Part shown: positions 8,494 to 17,460 of the stretch, piece by piece
Layout: each line of letters starts with the position of its first letter
How positions within the stretch are numbered: the stretch's first letter is position 1
DNA from: Thiomicrorhabdus sp965603495
GTDB taxonomy: Bacteria; Pseudomonadota; Gammaproteobacteria; Thiomicrospirales; Thiomicrospiraceae
Assembly (NCBI GenBank): GCA_965603495.1
Contig: CBFDDF010000009.1
Location: forward strand, 1-64,000
Reading direction: 5' to 3'
Length of the DNA: 64,000 bases
Made by a program: the position numbers and the translations under genes
The notes under the pieces: generated by a model
Seen by the model: only the letters and a program-made list of their open reading frames with translations
Database searches by the model: none
What the model was told of the DNA's origin: nothing

Positions 8494-10562
8494 AAGCCTA
8501 ACAATTCATCCGTGCTCATAGGGATAATTAACGCCTGAGGCTTTTCACCGACTGTCACACTTGGCGCTTTCTTAATCGGCTCAACCGCTGCTTTCTCTTC
8601 TTGCCAAACGTGCAATGCAGGTAAACGCGGAACCTCTCCGTCTAAGCGATCCGTATTCATTCTTTGTAGAACACCATCCTCTTCTTCGACCATTTTGTTA
8701 TATTTTTTCTGACTATAAAAATTGCTCATTGCGTTATTTTTAATAATAACAGGACGCAAAAACACCATCAGATTGACCTTTTCACGCTTATTTTCAGATG
8801 AACTAAACAATTGTCCCAGGCCTGGTATATCACTCAAACCTGGGATTTTAGATTCTACTTCGGTCTCTTTTTCGGTAATTAATCCTCCTAAGACAATCAT
8901 ATTGCCATCACCGACAATCACTTGTGTTTTGATTTGGCGCTTAGTGGTTTGAATATCAACCGCCTCCCCTTTCGGCAGAACGTCAGAGATTTCCTGATCA
9001 ATTTCTAAATAGACTTCATTTCCTTGATTCAAAATCTGTGGCGTGACCTTTAACTTTAGCCCGACATTTTTACGCTCAACAGTAGTGAATGGATTGGTCA
9101 CACTGGTGGCCGTACTGGTATAAGTGCCTGTCTGAAAAGGTACTTCTCTACCAACAACAATTTCAGCCTCTTCATTATCGAGCGTGACAATGGAAGGCGT
9201 CGATAAAATATTAGATCCTGAGCCGCTATTTAAAGCTCTAATTAAAGCCCCCCATCCCGTACTACCGTCAGCACTTATCTCACCGAATCCCATGGAAATA
9301 CCACGGCCAATCGCTGAAGATTGCGCCAGAGGGTTCCCTGCATTACCGAGTATCGCAGGAATACTGCCTGTGAAATTAATCAAGCCCGCGCCATTTTCAC
9401 CCAAAACACCCCATTCAACCCCTAACTCTCGAGATTTATCCTCTGAAACCTCTACAAAAATGGCCTCAATCAACACTTGAGCACGGCGAATATCCAATTG
9501 TGTAATAACACTTTTTAAAGCTGAAGCAATGCTCACAGGGGCACTTAAAATAACGGCATTCATTCGTTCATCGGCTTCAATGCTAATATCCTCTTGAACA
9601 TTTCGGTTAATCTCCCCCCCCGCAACGCCGGGAATACCCTCTGAGCTTACAGATTCAGCCGCATTTAATAAAGCCCTACTTTTGGAAATCTTTTGTAAAA
9701 CAGGTACGATTTCAGCGGCTTTCGCATAGCGTAGATAGATAACTTGGACGCGGCCTTCTTTATCTACTTTAATATCTAAATCTGCAATTAAAGCACGTAA
9801 CATCATGCGCTTATGCTCTTCGCCTGTTAAGACAATACGATTTGAGCGCTCATCAAAACTGACTTTAACATCCAGGTCGCCCTGCCCCTTTTGTAAGACC
9901 CCTTTAATCGTTTTAACCAACTCTTCGGCAGATGCATTTTTAACTTCAATGACTTCATAGGCACCATTTGAATCAATATCAACCCGAGCTAGCACGCCTT
10001 TAATGCGCTTAATATTGGCAACGGTATCCGTAATAATCAGCTTATTACTTTCAGCAAGTGCAACCAAATGGCCTTCTTTTGCGACTAATGGACGTAAAAT
10101 AGCCACTAACTTTGTCGATGCAACATTATGAACAGAGATAACTTCAGTCACCCAGTCTTCATTATTCTCTTTCCAATTACGGTAAGGTAGTTGATCTCTT
10201 GCCAAGTTTGCTGGCACAATTTTAATCACTCCCTCACCAGGGATAGCAACATAACCATGCACATTCAAAACGGCTAACAATGTTTGGTAAAGTGTCTCTG
10301 GTGCCATTCCCTCTTCGGCCAATAAGGTAACTTTACCCTTCACCCGTGGATCGATAATGAAATTACGGCCGGTTATTTTTGCGACTGATTCAATCACCGT
10401 GGAAATATCCACTTGTTTGAAACTTTGCTTCATTTCCCCCTCAGCTTGCACACTGCCGACATAAGTCAAAGGCATCGAGAAAGCAAGAACGATCAAAGCC
10501 GCCCATGCGCCAGGTCGTTTTAGGGTATATTCAAACAGCTTACCGTCACTGAATCGTTTCAT
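8490..10562 (-). CDS. gspD: Type II secretion outer-membrane secretin GspD
   Basis: 690 residues. A Sec signal peptide ends at about residue 41 (V-Q-A|E). Next come the N0-N3 periplasmic ring domains and the C-terminal secretin barrel with VPFQTGTYT and the V-G-G-L-I gate-type motifs. GspD forms the outer-membrane channel. A tail of about 60 residues after the barrel may be the pilotin-binding S-domain. A one-mismatch copy of the dispersed palindrome at 8815-8826 encodes part of I-P-G-L-G. The gap to gspC is 53 bases. Confidence 0.97.
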   Translation of the reverse strand: MKRFSDGKLFEYTLKRPGAWAALIVLAFSMPLTYVGSVQAEGEMKQSFKQVDISTVIESVAKITGRNFIIDPRVKGKVTLLAEEGMAPETLYQTLLAVLNVHGYVAIPGEGVIKIVPANLARDQLPYRNWKENNEDWVTEVISVHNVASTKLVAILRPLVAKEGHLVALAESNKLIITDTVANIKRIKGVLARVDIDSNGAYEVIEVKNASAEELVKTIKGVLQKGQGDLDVKVSFDERSNRIVLTGEEHKRMMLRALIADLDIKVDKEGRVQVIYLRYAKAAEIVPVLQKISKSRALLNAAESVSSEGIPGVAGGEINRNVQEDISIEADERMNAVILSAPVSIASALKSVITQLDIRRAQVLIEAIFVEVSEDKSRELGVEWGVLGENGAGLINFTGSIPAILGNAGNPLAQSSAIGRGISMGFGEISADGSTGWGALIRALNSGSGSNILSTPSIVTLDNEEAEIVVGREVPFQTGTYTSTATSVTNPFTTVERKNVGLKLKVTPQILNQGNEVYLEIDQEISDVLPKGEAVDIQTTKRQIKTQVIVGDGNMIVLGGLITEKETEVESKIPGLSDIPGLGQLFSSSENKREKVNLMVFLRPVIIKNNAMSNFYSQKKYNKMVEEEDGVLQRMNTDRLDGEVPRLPALHVWQEEKAAVEPIKKAPSVTVGEKPQALIIPMSTDELLGL
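8815..8826. repeat. Dispersed palindrome copy 3 (11/12, in gspD)
   Basis: CCCAGGCCTGGT, one change from the consensus, within the conserved secretin-domain coding region of gspD. Confidence 0.75.
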
Positions 10563-10615
10563 TTTTAAACCTTTTCATCGTTTTATTCACTGGATAAAAA
10601 ACCATCACATTTAAA

Positions 10616-11440
10616 TTAAGGCATTTCCACACTTAGATTTTGCTCAACACCTTGTCGATCAATCACAACCGACAAACTGGTTTCAGCCAATAGAGCTTGC
10701 CATAAAGCGGGGTTGCTAGATAACTCATCAACCGTGTGACCATTGACCACTTTCAATAGATCTCCTGACTGAAAACCCAACGCCGTAAAGAGCGCTTTTT
10801 CTTGTTTCGGCCAAACCTTAATCATGGCAGGTTCACCCTTTTTATTGATAAATTCATAGCGAACATACCCCAAAATGGCAAGCGGCGAATTTTTGACCCG
10901 CTCTTTTATTAGATTAAGCTTCTTAGATTGTGCTTCGGTCATATCTACTGATTCCCCTTCAGAATCGGAATCTCTTAAGATGTTAGGTGCAGCTTTTAGC
11001 TCTAGCTTTTCATGTTTACCTTGATTTGAAATCACTACGAAATTATCACCGACTTCAATCAACTCAACATCACGCAGTATTTCTTCTCCCACTGCAAACA
11101 CCTGAGCTTTGCCACTTACCTCAATTACAGCGACGCTTTTTAAAGGGTGCTTCAAAAGCCCCATTAATTTCAAATTTAATCGTGACTTATTAATCAATTC
11201 AGGAGATGCAATTAACTTCTGAGTTAGAAGCGCTTCCGGACGACCTAGTAAATAGGATGGTGGAACGATTAATGTATTGTTTGCAGCAGACTGGGAAGCA
11301 TCTGGAGCCACCATTTCAGGCTGAACCAGCTGAACAGGCGCTTCAAGAAATGCGACAAATAATTTTCCTAAACTCCATGCCAGTATGCATAGAATCGTCA
11401 CGTAAAGAAAAGTTGATAAATTCATGTTTTTGGTTAGCAT
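10616..11440 (-). CDS. gspC: Type II secretion inner-membrane protein GspC
   Basis: 274 residues. A membrane helix at about 10-31, a Pro-rich linker, the HR domain (about 80-145, ending near the L-R-D motif) and a C-terminal PDZ domain (about 185-274). In the family the HR domain docks to GspD N0 and the PDZ domain helps choose substrates. It is the first gene of the operon. A TATAAT hexamer on the minus strand at 11464-11469 is a candidate -10 box, with no convincing -35 partner. Confidence 0.93.
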   Translation of the reverse strand: MLTKNMNLSTFLYVTILCILAWSLGKLFVAFLEAPVQLVQPEMVAPDASQSAANNTLIVPPSYLLGRPEALLTQKLIASPELINKSRLNLKLMGLLKHPLKSVAVIEVSGKAQVFAVGEEILRDVELIEVGDNFVVISNQGKHEKLELKAAPNILRDSDSEGESVDMTEAQSKKLNLIKERVKNSPLAILGYVRYEFINKKGEPAMIKVWPKQEKALFTALGFQSGDLLKVVNGHTVDELSSNPALWQALLAETSLSVVIDRQGVEQNLSVEMP

Positions 11441-11578
11441 TTTAATCTTTATATTTTTTAATCATTATAAAGGCTTAGTCAGGCTTAAGAAGCTTATTAA
11501 GCTAGATTTTTTAAATGTGTTTCAACGCCAATCTTTAACGTATTCTGACTAAATATTAGTATATATCAATTACCAAGC

Positions 11579-11600
11579 AAAAAAGGAGGCAAAAGCCTCC
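11579..11600 (-). terminator. Terminator of the DUF2202 gene
   Basis: On the minus strand GGAGGC-TTTT-GCCTCC is followed by six T, 34 bases after the stop at 11634. It separates this gene from the downstream gsp operon. Confidence 0.85.
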
Positions 11601-11633
11601 CTAATAGGATTTAAAAACAAAATTCATCAAAAC

Positions 11634-12308
11634 TTATTTCAGATTACTTAACTCCATTGGAGAATTGATAATCGCATCAAATTCTTCTTGTGAAATATAC
11701 AGTGGTGTATAGGTAAATCCATTTTTAACCAACACGTCCCAAAATGAGCGCAAGTGATTACGCGAACCTTTTAATAACTCTTCGTACACCATCACAATGT
11801 CATCGTTACCTTCAATCACTTCGATTGATTCAACAATATCCTTCATATCCAAATCTTCAATTTGCGCTCCGACTTGCAAGGCGAACTCTAAACTTTCACT
11901 ACCTTTTGCAACGAGCGCTTCAAACACTTTTGTGAAGTGATGATCGGTAAAAACACCGACGCTATCATCCAAAACTGGATCTGCAATCTGATATTTATCT
12001 AATAACATTTTCATCGTGTCGGTATGAGTCTGTTCTGATTTTGCGATGTTATTGAAAACTTCTAGCCCCCAAACATCATACAAAGTCAGATAAACATCTC
12101 GAGCTAACTTCTCCTCTTCTCGCATGAAAATAAGACCAGCCTCTTCATCAGATGAAATTGCTTCAACTGGTGAAGTCTCAATATAAGACTCAACCGTTGT
12201 CTCCGACGTAGCTGTACTCTCTACAGAAATATCCTCAGCGTTCGCACTCAAAGCCACCGAGATTAAACTGATTGCCAAAATAGGTTTCATAAAATTTTTC
12301 ATTGTCAT
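11634..12308 (-). CDS. Exported DUF2202 ferritin-like domain protein
   Basis: 224 residues. A Sec signal peptide is cleaved at about residue 24 (S-A-N-A|E-D). The mature part begins with a short Ser/Thr/Glu-rich stretch and then a helical DUF2202 domain with the E-E-K-L-A-R-D-V-Y and S-E-Q-T-H motifs, whose Glu and His residues resemble ferritin-like metal ligands. The biochemical role of DUF2202 is not known to me; a metal-binding or oxidative role is inference. AAGGA precedes the ATG. It lies between the gsp operon and a probable surface protein, so it may be T2S cargo, but nothing proves this. Confidence 0.85.
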   Translation of the reverse strand: MTMKNFMKPILAISLISVALSANAEDISVESTATSETTVESYIETSPVEAISSDEEAGLIFMREEEKLARDVYLTLYDVWGLEVFNNIAKSEQTHTDTMKMLLDKYQIADPVLDDSVGVFTDHHFTKVFEALVAKGSESLEFALQVGAQIEDLDMKDIVESIEVIEGNDDIVMVYEELLKGSRNHLRSFWDVLVKNGFTYTPLYISQEEFDAIINSPMELSNLK

Positions 12309-12346
12309 TCCTTTTCTCTTCTACTTGAAGTCGGAATCTATAATAA

Positions 12347-12363
12347 ATGTAATTAAGTTACAT
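12347..12363. promoter_or_regulatory. Inverted repeat upstream of the DUF2202 gene
   Basis: Arms ATGTAA and TTACAT flank 5 bases, about 40 bases upstream of the ATG at 12308 and next to an AT-rich promoter-like stretch (TTATTATAG on the minus strand). This could be an operator, but six-base arms in AT-rich DNA can arise by chance. Confidence 0.3.
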
Positions 12364-12454
12364 TCATAATCATAAGATTTTATGATAAGTCATTAGAGAA
12401 ATCTAATATTAATTATTTTACTTTAAAATCAACCAGATAAAGAATTACCACATA

Positions 12455-12486
12455 AAAAAAGCGCCGTTCAATAAATTGAACGGCGC
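12455..12486 (-). terminator. Terminator of the 748-residue exported protein gene
   Basis: Arms AGCGCCGTTCAAT (12460-12472) and ATTGAACGGCGCT meet at a small loop. On the minus strand the hairpin is followed by seven T. It begins 33 bases past the stop codon at 12519. Confidence 0.9.
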
Positions 12487-12518
12487 TAACTTTTTATCTG
12501 TTATTGACTATTTTAGGT

Positions 12519-14765
12519 TTATTTTTTCATTTTACGGAATCCCGCAAAACCAATTAAACCTAAACCTACAACCATTAATGCTGGCAACAGCAACCCGCTA
12601 AACAGCGCTGCGCTTCCACCACTGGTTGGAGCCGCCGGCACAACAGGTACCACAGGATCAACTGGTTCAACTGGCTCTAATGCAGGATCATATAAACCTT
12701 CATATGGATCTACGCCGGTAACCGCATCAGTATTCGTCGCTTTAGAGATGAAGGCATCCGTAGCCGAATCTTCCGTACCTGCTCCTGAAACCTCGTTCCA
12801 CACCGCATAAACCGTTTGCCCATCTGGTGTTGGACGCAGTTGCGATTCGAAACGTTGATTCCCCGCGCCATTTTCTACTCGTACAATCGGCTCAAAGGTT
12901 GCCGCTTTATCAAAAGTACGTGTATAGAAGATATCGACATCTTGCGGATCCGCAACATTAGTTTGCGTACCCCACGCGACCACTAATACCTCAGGTGCAT
13001 AACCTTTTTTCGCATAAGGCATCTTCACCAGTCTTGGCTCACGTACGGTTAACTGCACCGTTGGTAACTTAGACAGATTCTGTGGTGTTGACCAAACGCC
13101 AGTAGGACCCTCTGCTCCCATAACCGTTTCAAAACGACGCAACCAAAAATCGTAGGTAGCCGGATGGAAAACGCTATTAGCCGCATACTGATTGACAGCC
13201 GCATCCCAATCCGCGGTATAGCTATAACCGATATAGATATCATTACCGATAATCGCACCACGATGTGCTAAAGCATTCTCCTTAGCATTTGCTTCAGTAG
13301 TTTTCAGCAAATCTGCAGGCGTGGCATTCGGCGTATTGGTACTCAAGTTAACCGCTGGCGCATTCTCAAGCGCTATCGCTTCAGAATAATTTGATGTCGC
13401 ACAATTGGCATCCACCGCTGGCTGCATTTCAGTCGTAGCAACCCCATAAGAAGAAGTTAATGCTAAATCCTTAAAGCCGACTCGACCGACGATATCAGAT
13501 GGTCCACCTTTAGAATAATTACCTTGTTTCCAGATAATCCCCAAACGCAACCCTGTATCTTCGCCCTCTGCGGTATTCACCAGGTTACTTGATTGCGTCA
13601 CAAAACGCACACGACGCGCATTTTCGGCAGGATTTGAGATGATACAACCAGACTGCAATGTCAGATTAGCGGTGTAAGGGAAACTGTGATAACGCACAAA
13701 CTTTCCATAATCAGCTTCTGCTGAACCCTTGGTCTCTTCATAAGCCACCACGATATTCGGACCAACGATAGCGACATTCGGACGGGTTGCTGCGGCGAGC
13801 ATTGGTTCTGCTGCAGGCACATCACCTTCTGCTGCAGGCTCCGCAGGCGCAACCGCGAAATTATCAGTCAAGGAACCAATCAGATTAAGTCCTGTTGGTC
13901 GACCTGCGATAGCCACTGGCGGTTCTGAAGTATCCCACGCTGTTGGTTCAGAAATCGCCGTTGCATAATAAATATTGGTCTCTGGTGAAGCTTTAGCACC
14001 AGAGGCACCATCACCCGGACCATCGCCTTCACCTAACTGCAAACCTTCCGGGTCTTCTTGCCAAGTAATCACGGCTTTACCCATGACATTAACCTTGCTT
14101 GAGTCCTGCTTGGCATCACGCGAACCATCACTTAGCTGTTGCTTCACACTCCAAGTGGTTCCGCTATCGCTTGAATAGGTTGCCCACGTACAGCTATATG
14201 GGATCACACGACCTTCAAGCTCGTCATATTTTACCGAACCCTGTTTATCACCCTCACAGAACTTATCCGTCCAGGTCACCATCAGGTTGGTACCGCCATT
14301 GGAGATATTCGGCTTATCGGAATCCCCAAAATACTCGGAAGGCTCACCATTCACCCCTTGCCAATCGGTAGTTGAACTTGATAGCCCTGCGGTTTCAGAA
14401 AGGTTGACTGGATCAGTCCATTGCGATGCAAGGCTACAATCTACCGCCAATTCAGGATCTTCGTTAGCTACAGGAAGACAAGTACGTACAAACACATCTC
14501 GTGCCGGGCGCTCCGCTTGCTTTTTGACATCATAAACCATCTTATTAGCATCAACACCGTCACCGAACAGGGCAATCAAGGTTCCATTCCCCAAACGAGC
14601 AAGTTTGGTTTTAAATGCCATACCCAAATCGTCACCGACAACCCCTGACATTTCAGATAAATTTTCCGGTATCGAAAATTCCAACTGCGTATCCGCAGCT
14701 TGTATCGCAGGCGCGACAAAAGTCGCTGCCATTGCCAGTACTAAATATTTTTTTCTAAGCTTCAT
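12519..14765 (-). CDS. Exported surface protein with GG/hydrophobic/basic C-terminal anchor
   Basis: 748 residues. The signal peptide ends at about residue 23 (I-Q-A-A|D). The body is beta-rich with repeated sialidase/BNR-like stretches such as SSDSGTTWS and NVVAYEE-type strands. A Pro/Val/Glu linker (about 690-712) leads to a C-terminal tail: T-S-G-G, about 20 hydrophobic residues, then F-R-K-M-K-K. That tail matches the tripartite sorting signals of GlyGly-CTERM type, which rhombosortase-like proteases handle, often on T2S substrates. The body resembles the NCBI 'choice-of-anchor O' group, from memory only. GGGGAG precedes the ATG. Function unknown. Confidence 0.75.
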   Translation of the reverse strand: MKLRKKYLVLAMAATFVAPAIQAADTQLEFSIPENLSEMSGVVGDDLGMAFKTKLARLGNGTLIALFGDGVDANKMVYDVKKQAERPARDVFVRTCLPVANEDPELAVDCSLASQWTDPVNLSETAGLSSSTTDWQGVNGEPSEYFGDSDKPNISNGGTNLMVTWTDKFCEGDKQGSVKYDELEGRVIPYSCTWATYSSDSGTTWSVKQQLSDGSRDAKQDSSKVNVMGKAVITWQEDPEGLQLGEGDGPGDGASGAKASPETNIYYATAISEPTAWDTSEPPVAIAGRPTGLNLIGSLTDNFAVAPAEPAAEGDVPAAEPMLAAATRPNVAIVGPNIVVAYEETKGSAEADYGKFVRYHSFPYTANLTLQSGCIISNPAENARRVRFVTQSSNLVNTAEGEDTGLRLGIIWKQGNYSKGGPSDIVGRVGFKDLALTSSYGVATTEMQPAVDANCATSNYSEAIALENAPAVNLSTNTPNATPADLLKTTEANAKENALAHRGAIIGNDIYIGYSYTADWDAAVNQYAANSVFHPATYDFWLRRFETVMGAEGPTGVWSTPQNLSKLPTVQLTVREPRLVKMPYAKKGYAPEVLVVAWGTQTNVADPQDVDIFYTRTFDKAATFEPIVRVENGAGNQRFESQLRPTPDGQTVYAVWNEVSGAGTEDSATDAFISKATNTDAVTGVDPYEGLYDPALEPVEPVDPVVPVVPAAPTSGGSAALFSGLLLPALMVVGLGLIGFAGFRKMKK

Positions 14766-15260
14766 CTTTTATCTCCCCAAGGCCAATCTAAACACTTAAT
14801 GGCTCGTTACTTGAGAAGCCTCAGGTAACCTAACCAGAAAATGTATTTATTAATTTCATATTCATAATAACCCTCTTACAAAAGATAAACAGCCCCCCCA
14901 AACGGGTGACTTTTTAAAAAATTGCCTATTTATTAATCCAGATCAATATTTAACAAACCATATAAGCAAACCCTTATAAATCATTACGTTAAACAACTTT
15001 TTAACAAAAACGTTATTCAAAAAAATTCCGTAAACCGAACATAATTTTAGCGAACCCCAGATTGAAAACCGTAAAGCTGCTTTACTCCGCTAAAAACAAG
15101 AATCATGGTGAATAAGCGTATCCTCCTTGCATAAAACCCCGTTTGAATCACCATTTAAGATGCATCGTTCCCCTCTCTTTAACAAACAATCCATCCCACC
15201 CTCTCTCTTTTTCCTCTACAATAATCGCAACGCATTATTCAACGTTTCTGGAGAAAGGCT
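14766..15260. other. 495-base divergent intergenic region
   Basis: AT-rich region with no convincing ORF between the minus-strand surface-protein gene and plus-strand hemH. It must hold both promoters. TTAAT-CCAG-ATCAA at 14933-14946 matches 9 of 10 bases of the FNR-type box (TTGAT-N4-ATCAA, read on the minus strand). A TACAAT hexamer at 15217-15222 is a possible hemH -10 box. The inverted repeat ATGGTGA (15105-15111) / TCACCAT (15148-15154) has no evident role. Confidence 0.4.
14933..14946 (-). promoter_or_regulatory. Possible FNR-type binding site
   Basis: Minus-strand TTGAT-CTGG-ATTAA differs from the FNR/CRP-family consensus at one base. It lies about 170 bases upstream of the surface-protein ATG and about 315 upstream of hemH. 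A few such 9/10 matches are expected by chance in 64 kb, so this is only a candidate. Confidence 0.25.
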
Positions 15261-16379
15261 TTGCTATATAAAGGAATAGAAAATTATCAACATGGTGCTG
15301 ACAGCGCAACTGGCATTCTAATTACCAACTTAGGCACACCTGACGCACCGACCAAAGCAGCCTTAAAGCCCTATTTAAAAGAATTCTTAATGGATCCCCG
15401 CGTGGTTGAGCCGCCGCCTGCCCGATGGTTATGGCGATTAATTTTAAATGGCATTATTTTAAATACCCGCCCGGCAAAATCGGCGGCGGCTTATGCAACG
15501 GTTTGGAATAGTGAAGGGCCTGGCGCGCCTCTATTGAACATTGCACAACGTCAGCTAGCAGCGATTGAAGACGTAGTACGGCCTCAGTTTCAAGGCCGTG
15601 TCGAATTTGCTTTAGGGATGCGTTATGGCAACCCATCCATTGCAAGTGCCTTACAAGAATTACAAGCCAAAGGCTGTCAGCGTATCGTGGTATTACCCTT
15701 GTATCCTCAATATGCAGCGGCCACGACCGCCTCTACCTTTGATGCCGTGACGACAGAGTTACAAACTTGGCGCTGGTTACCGGAACTGCGTTTTATCAAC
15801 CACTATCACCGCCATGCTGGTTATATCAAAGCCCTGGCGAATAGCATTCGCGAATACCAAGCTGAAAACGGCAAACCACAGCTGCTGGTCATGTCTTATC
15901 ATGGCGTACCGCAACGCTATTTAGATAATGGGGATCCTTATCACTGTGAATGCCATGTGACTTCGCGTTTAGTCGCTGAAGAATTAGGTTTATCTAAAGA
16001 GGAGTACAAGGTTACTTTCCAATCTATCTTCGGTAAAGAAGAGTGGATTAAACCTTACACAGATGCGACCATGAAAAGCTTACCAGGCCTGGGCATTAAA
16101 GATATCCAAGTCATTTGTCCTGGTTTTTCGGCCGATTGCTTGGAAACCATTGAAGAGATTGGTGAAGAGAACCGTGAGTATTTTGAAGAAGCTGGCGGTG
16201 AAAAGTTTGGCTTTATTAAATGCTTAAATGACCGGGCGGATCATACCGAGGCTCTAGCGGATGTGATTTTACAGCATACTTTAGGCTGGGTAGAACGCGA
16301 TGGATTTGAGGCTGAGGCCGATCAACAGCAGCGTGAAATATCAAAACAGAATGCTCAGGCGATGGGTTGTCCGTTTTAG
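15261..16379 (+). CDS. hemH: Ferrochelatase
   Basis: 372 residues. HemH inserts iron into protoporphyrin IX, the last step of protoheme synthesis. Seen: the N-terminal ITNLGTPDAP motif, the catalytic-His region MSYHGVP (His at about 214), QSIFGKEEW and the C-terminal ICPGFSADCLETIEE signature with its active Glu. The start is TTG: GGAG lies 7 bases upstream, and the next in-frame ATG would remove the conserved N-terminus. It stands alone on the plus strand. A one-mismatch dispersed palindrome (16082-16093) encodes L-P-G-L-G. Confidence 0.97.
   Translation: MLYKGIENYQHGADSATGILITNLGTPDAPTKAALKPYLKEFLMDPRVVEPPPARWLWRLILNGIILNTRPAKSAAAYATVWNSEGPGAPLLNIAQRQLAAIEDVVRPQFQGRVEFALGMRYGNPSIASALQELQAKGCQRIVVLPLYPQYAAATTASTFDAVTTELQTWRWLPELRFINHYHRHAGYIKALANSIREYQAENGKPQLLVMSYHGVPQRYLDNGDPYHCECHVTSRLVAEELGLSKEEYKVTFQSIFGKEEWIKPYTDATMKSLPGLGIKDIQVICPGFSADCLETIEEIGEENREYFEEAGGEKFGFIKCLNDRADHTEALADVILQHTLGWVERDGFEAEADQQQREISKQNAQAMGCPF
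16082..16093. repeat. Dispersed palindrome copy 4 (11/12, in hemH)
   Basis: ACCAGGCCTGGG, with the last base changed, in the hemH coding sequence. Confidence 0.7.
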
Positions 16380-16437
16380 TCTTTATGTGATCAATCCTAA
16401 ACAGGTTGAATAAGACCTCAACAAAACATCAACTCAC

Positions 16438-16467
16438 AAAAAAGCCCTCTTTATGAGGGCTTTTTTA
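16438..16467. terminator. Bidirectional terminator between hemH and folM
   Basis: Arms AAAAAGCCCTC and GAGGGCTTTTT enclose a 5-base loop, with T runs on both strands. It sits between the convergent genes hemH and folM. Confidence 0.92.
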
Positions 16468-16501
16468 TTCTATTGACTCAATCCACCTAGATCCGAAGTC
16501 G

Positions 16502-17251
16502 CTACATCAAACTGCGTCCGCCCTCTAAGTGTAAAATCGTACCGGTGGTGTAAGGACTGTCCATTAAATAACGCACCGCTTGCCAGACAACCTCTGCTCC
16601 AGGTTCAATTCCTAAAGCCGATTGGGCAAGGCGTTTATTTTTATAGTCATCACTATCGCCCTCATTGAACATAATCAAGGCAGGCGCTATATCATTGACC
16701 TTAATCTGTGGTGCCAGTTTTTGAGCGAAGCCCTTACTCAAAGTTTGCAATGCCGATTTACTGGCTAAGTAAGCGATATGCCCAGCCGAGACTCGATCCA
16801 CACTGAAATCCGAAATGGAAATAATGTCTTTTAGTTGACTGTCCGAAGCGTTCAATAAGGGCACTAAAGCCGTATTCAAATAATATGGCGTTTCGACATG
16901 TAACTGAAACACCGATTGTAAAACCGTTAAATCCGCTGCGGGGAAGGCATTGAAATCCGGAACCAACGCATCGGGCAACCATAAAGAGGCATTATGAATG
17001 ACAGCCCGCAAGCTAACCACTTGCGTTTGAATCTTTGCTACCAGGCCTGGTAACTCACTGGTTTTCGTAAAATCTGCGTGGATTGGAATCGCACCCAACG
17101 CGGCCAATTCATCAACCTGAGGACGATGGCTGCGATAAGTAAAGACCACGGGATAATCGGTCTGCAGAAGTAGCTGTTTAACCAAGTAATAGCCAATGCG
17201 TTGTCCCGCCCCCGTAATCAAGATAGCATTTTCTAATTTACCCACAACCAC
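16502..17251 (-). CDS. folM: Dihydromonapterin reductase FolM (SDR family)
   Basis: 249 residues. Short-chain dehydrogenase with the glycine motif G-A-G-Q-R-I-G at about 14-20, the NAS motif (I-H-N-A-S) and the catalytic Y-x3-K (A-Y-L-A-S-K). The stretch N-D-I-A-P-A-L-I-M-F-N-E is typical of FolM, which makes tetrahydromonapterin or dihydropteridines with NADPH. The GTG at 17251 is the longest start, but AGG is better spaced to the GTG at 17245, so the protein may be two residues shorter. folE2, the pathway entry enzyme, lies 7 kb away. A dispersed palindrome is embedded at 17040-17051. Confidence 0.85.
   Translation of the reverse strand: MVVGKLENAILITGAGQRIGYYLVKQLLLQTDYPVVFTYRSHRPQVDELAALGAIPIHADFTKTSELPGLVAKIQTQVVSLRAVIHNASLWLPDALVPDFNAFPAADLTVLQSVFQLHVETPYYLNTALVPLLNASDSQLKDIISISDFSVDRVSAGHIAYLASKSALQTLSKGFAQKLAPQIKVNDIAPALIMFNEGDSDDYKNKRLAQSALGIEPGAEVVWQAVRYLMDSPYTTGTILHLEGGRSLM
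17040..17051. repeat. Dispersed palindrome copy 5 (exact, in folM)
   Basis: Exact ACCAGGCCTGGT, flanked by T and A to give a 14-base palindrome. It encodes L-P-G-L-V in folM. Confidence 0.9.
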
Positions 17252-17460
17252 TCACCTAATTTAGGTACTTTTTAAGCACCTTCTTAAAATCGCGTATTTT
17301 TACGAATACGTTTATAAAATTTTTCAATTACTAACAACAAGTTTAATTGATAACATAGCACTACTCAAAGACGAGATGATGACTGTTACATCTGCCATGA
17401 CCATTGTTCATGGGCTATTGTAACCTGATTAAGTCAATACTGCGAAAGGGCATAAAATCG

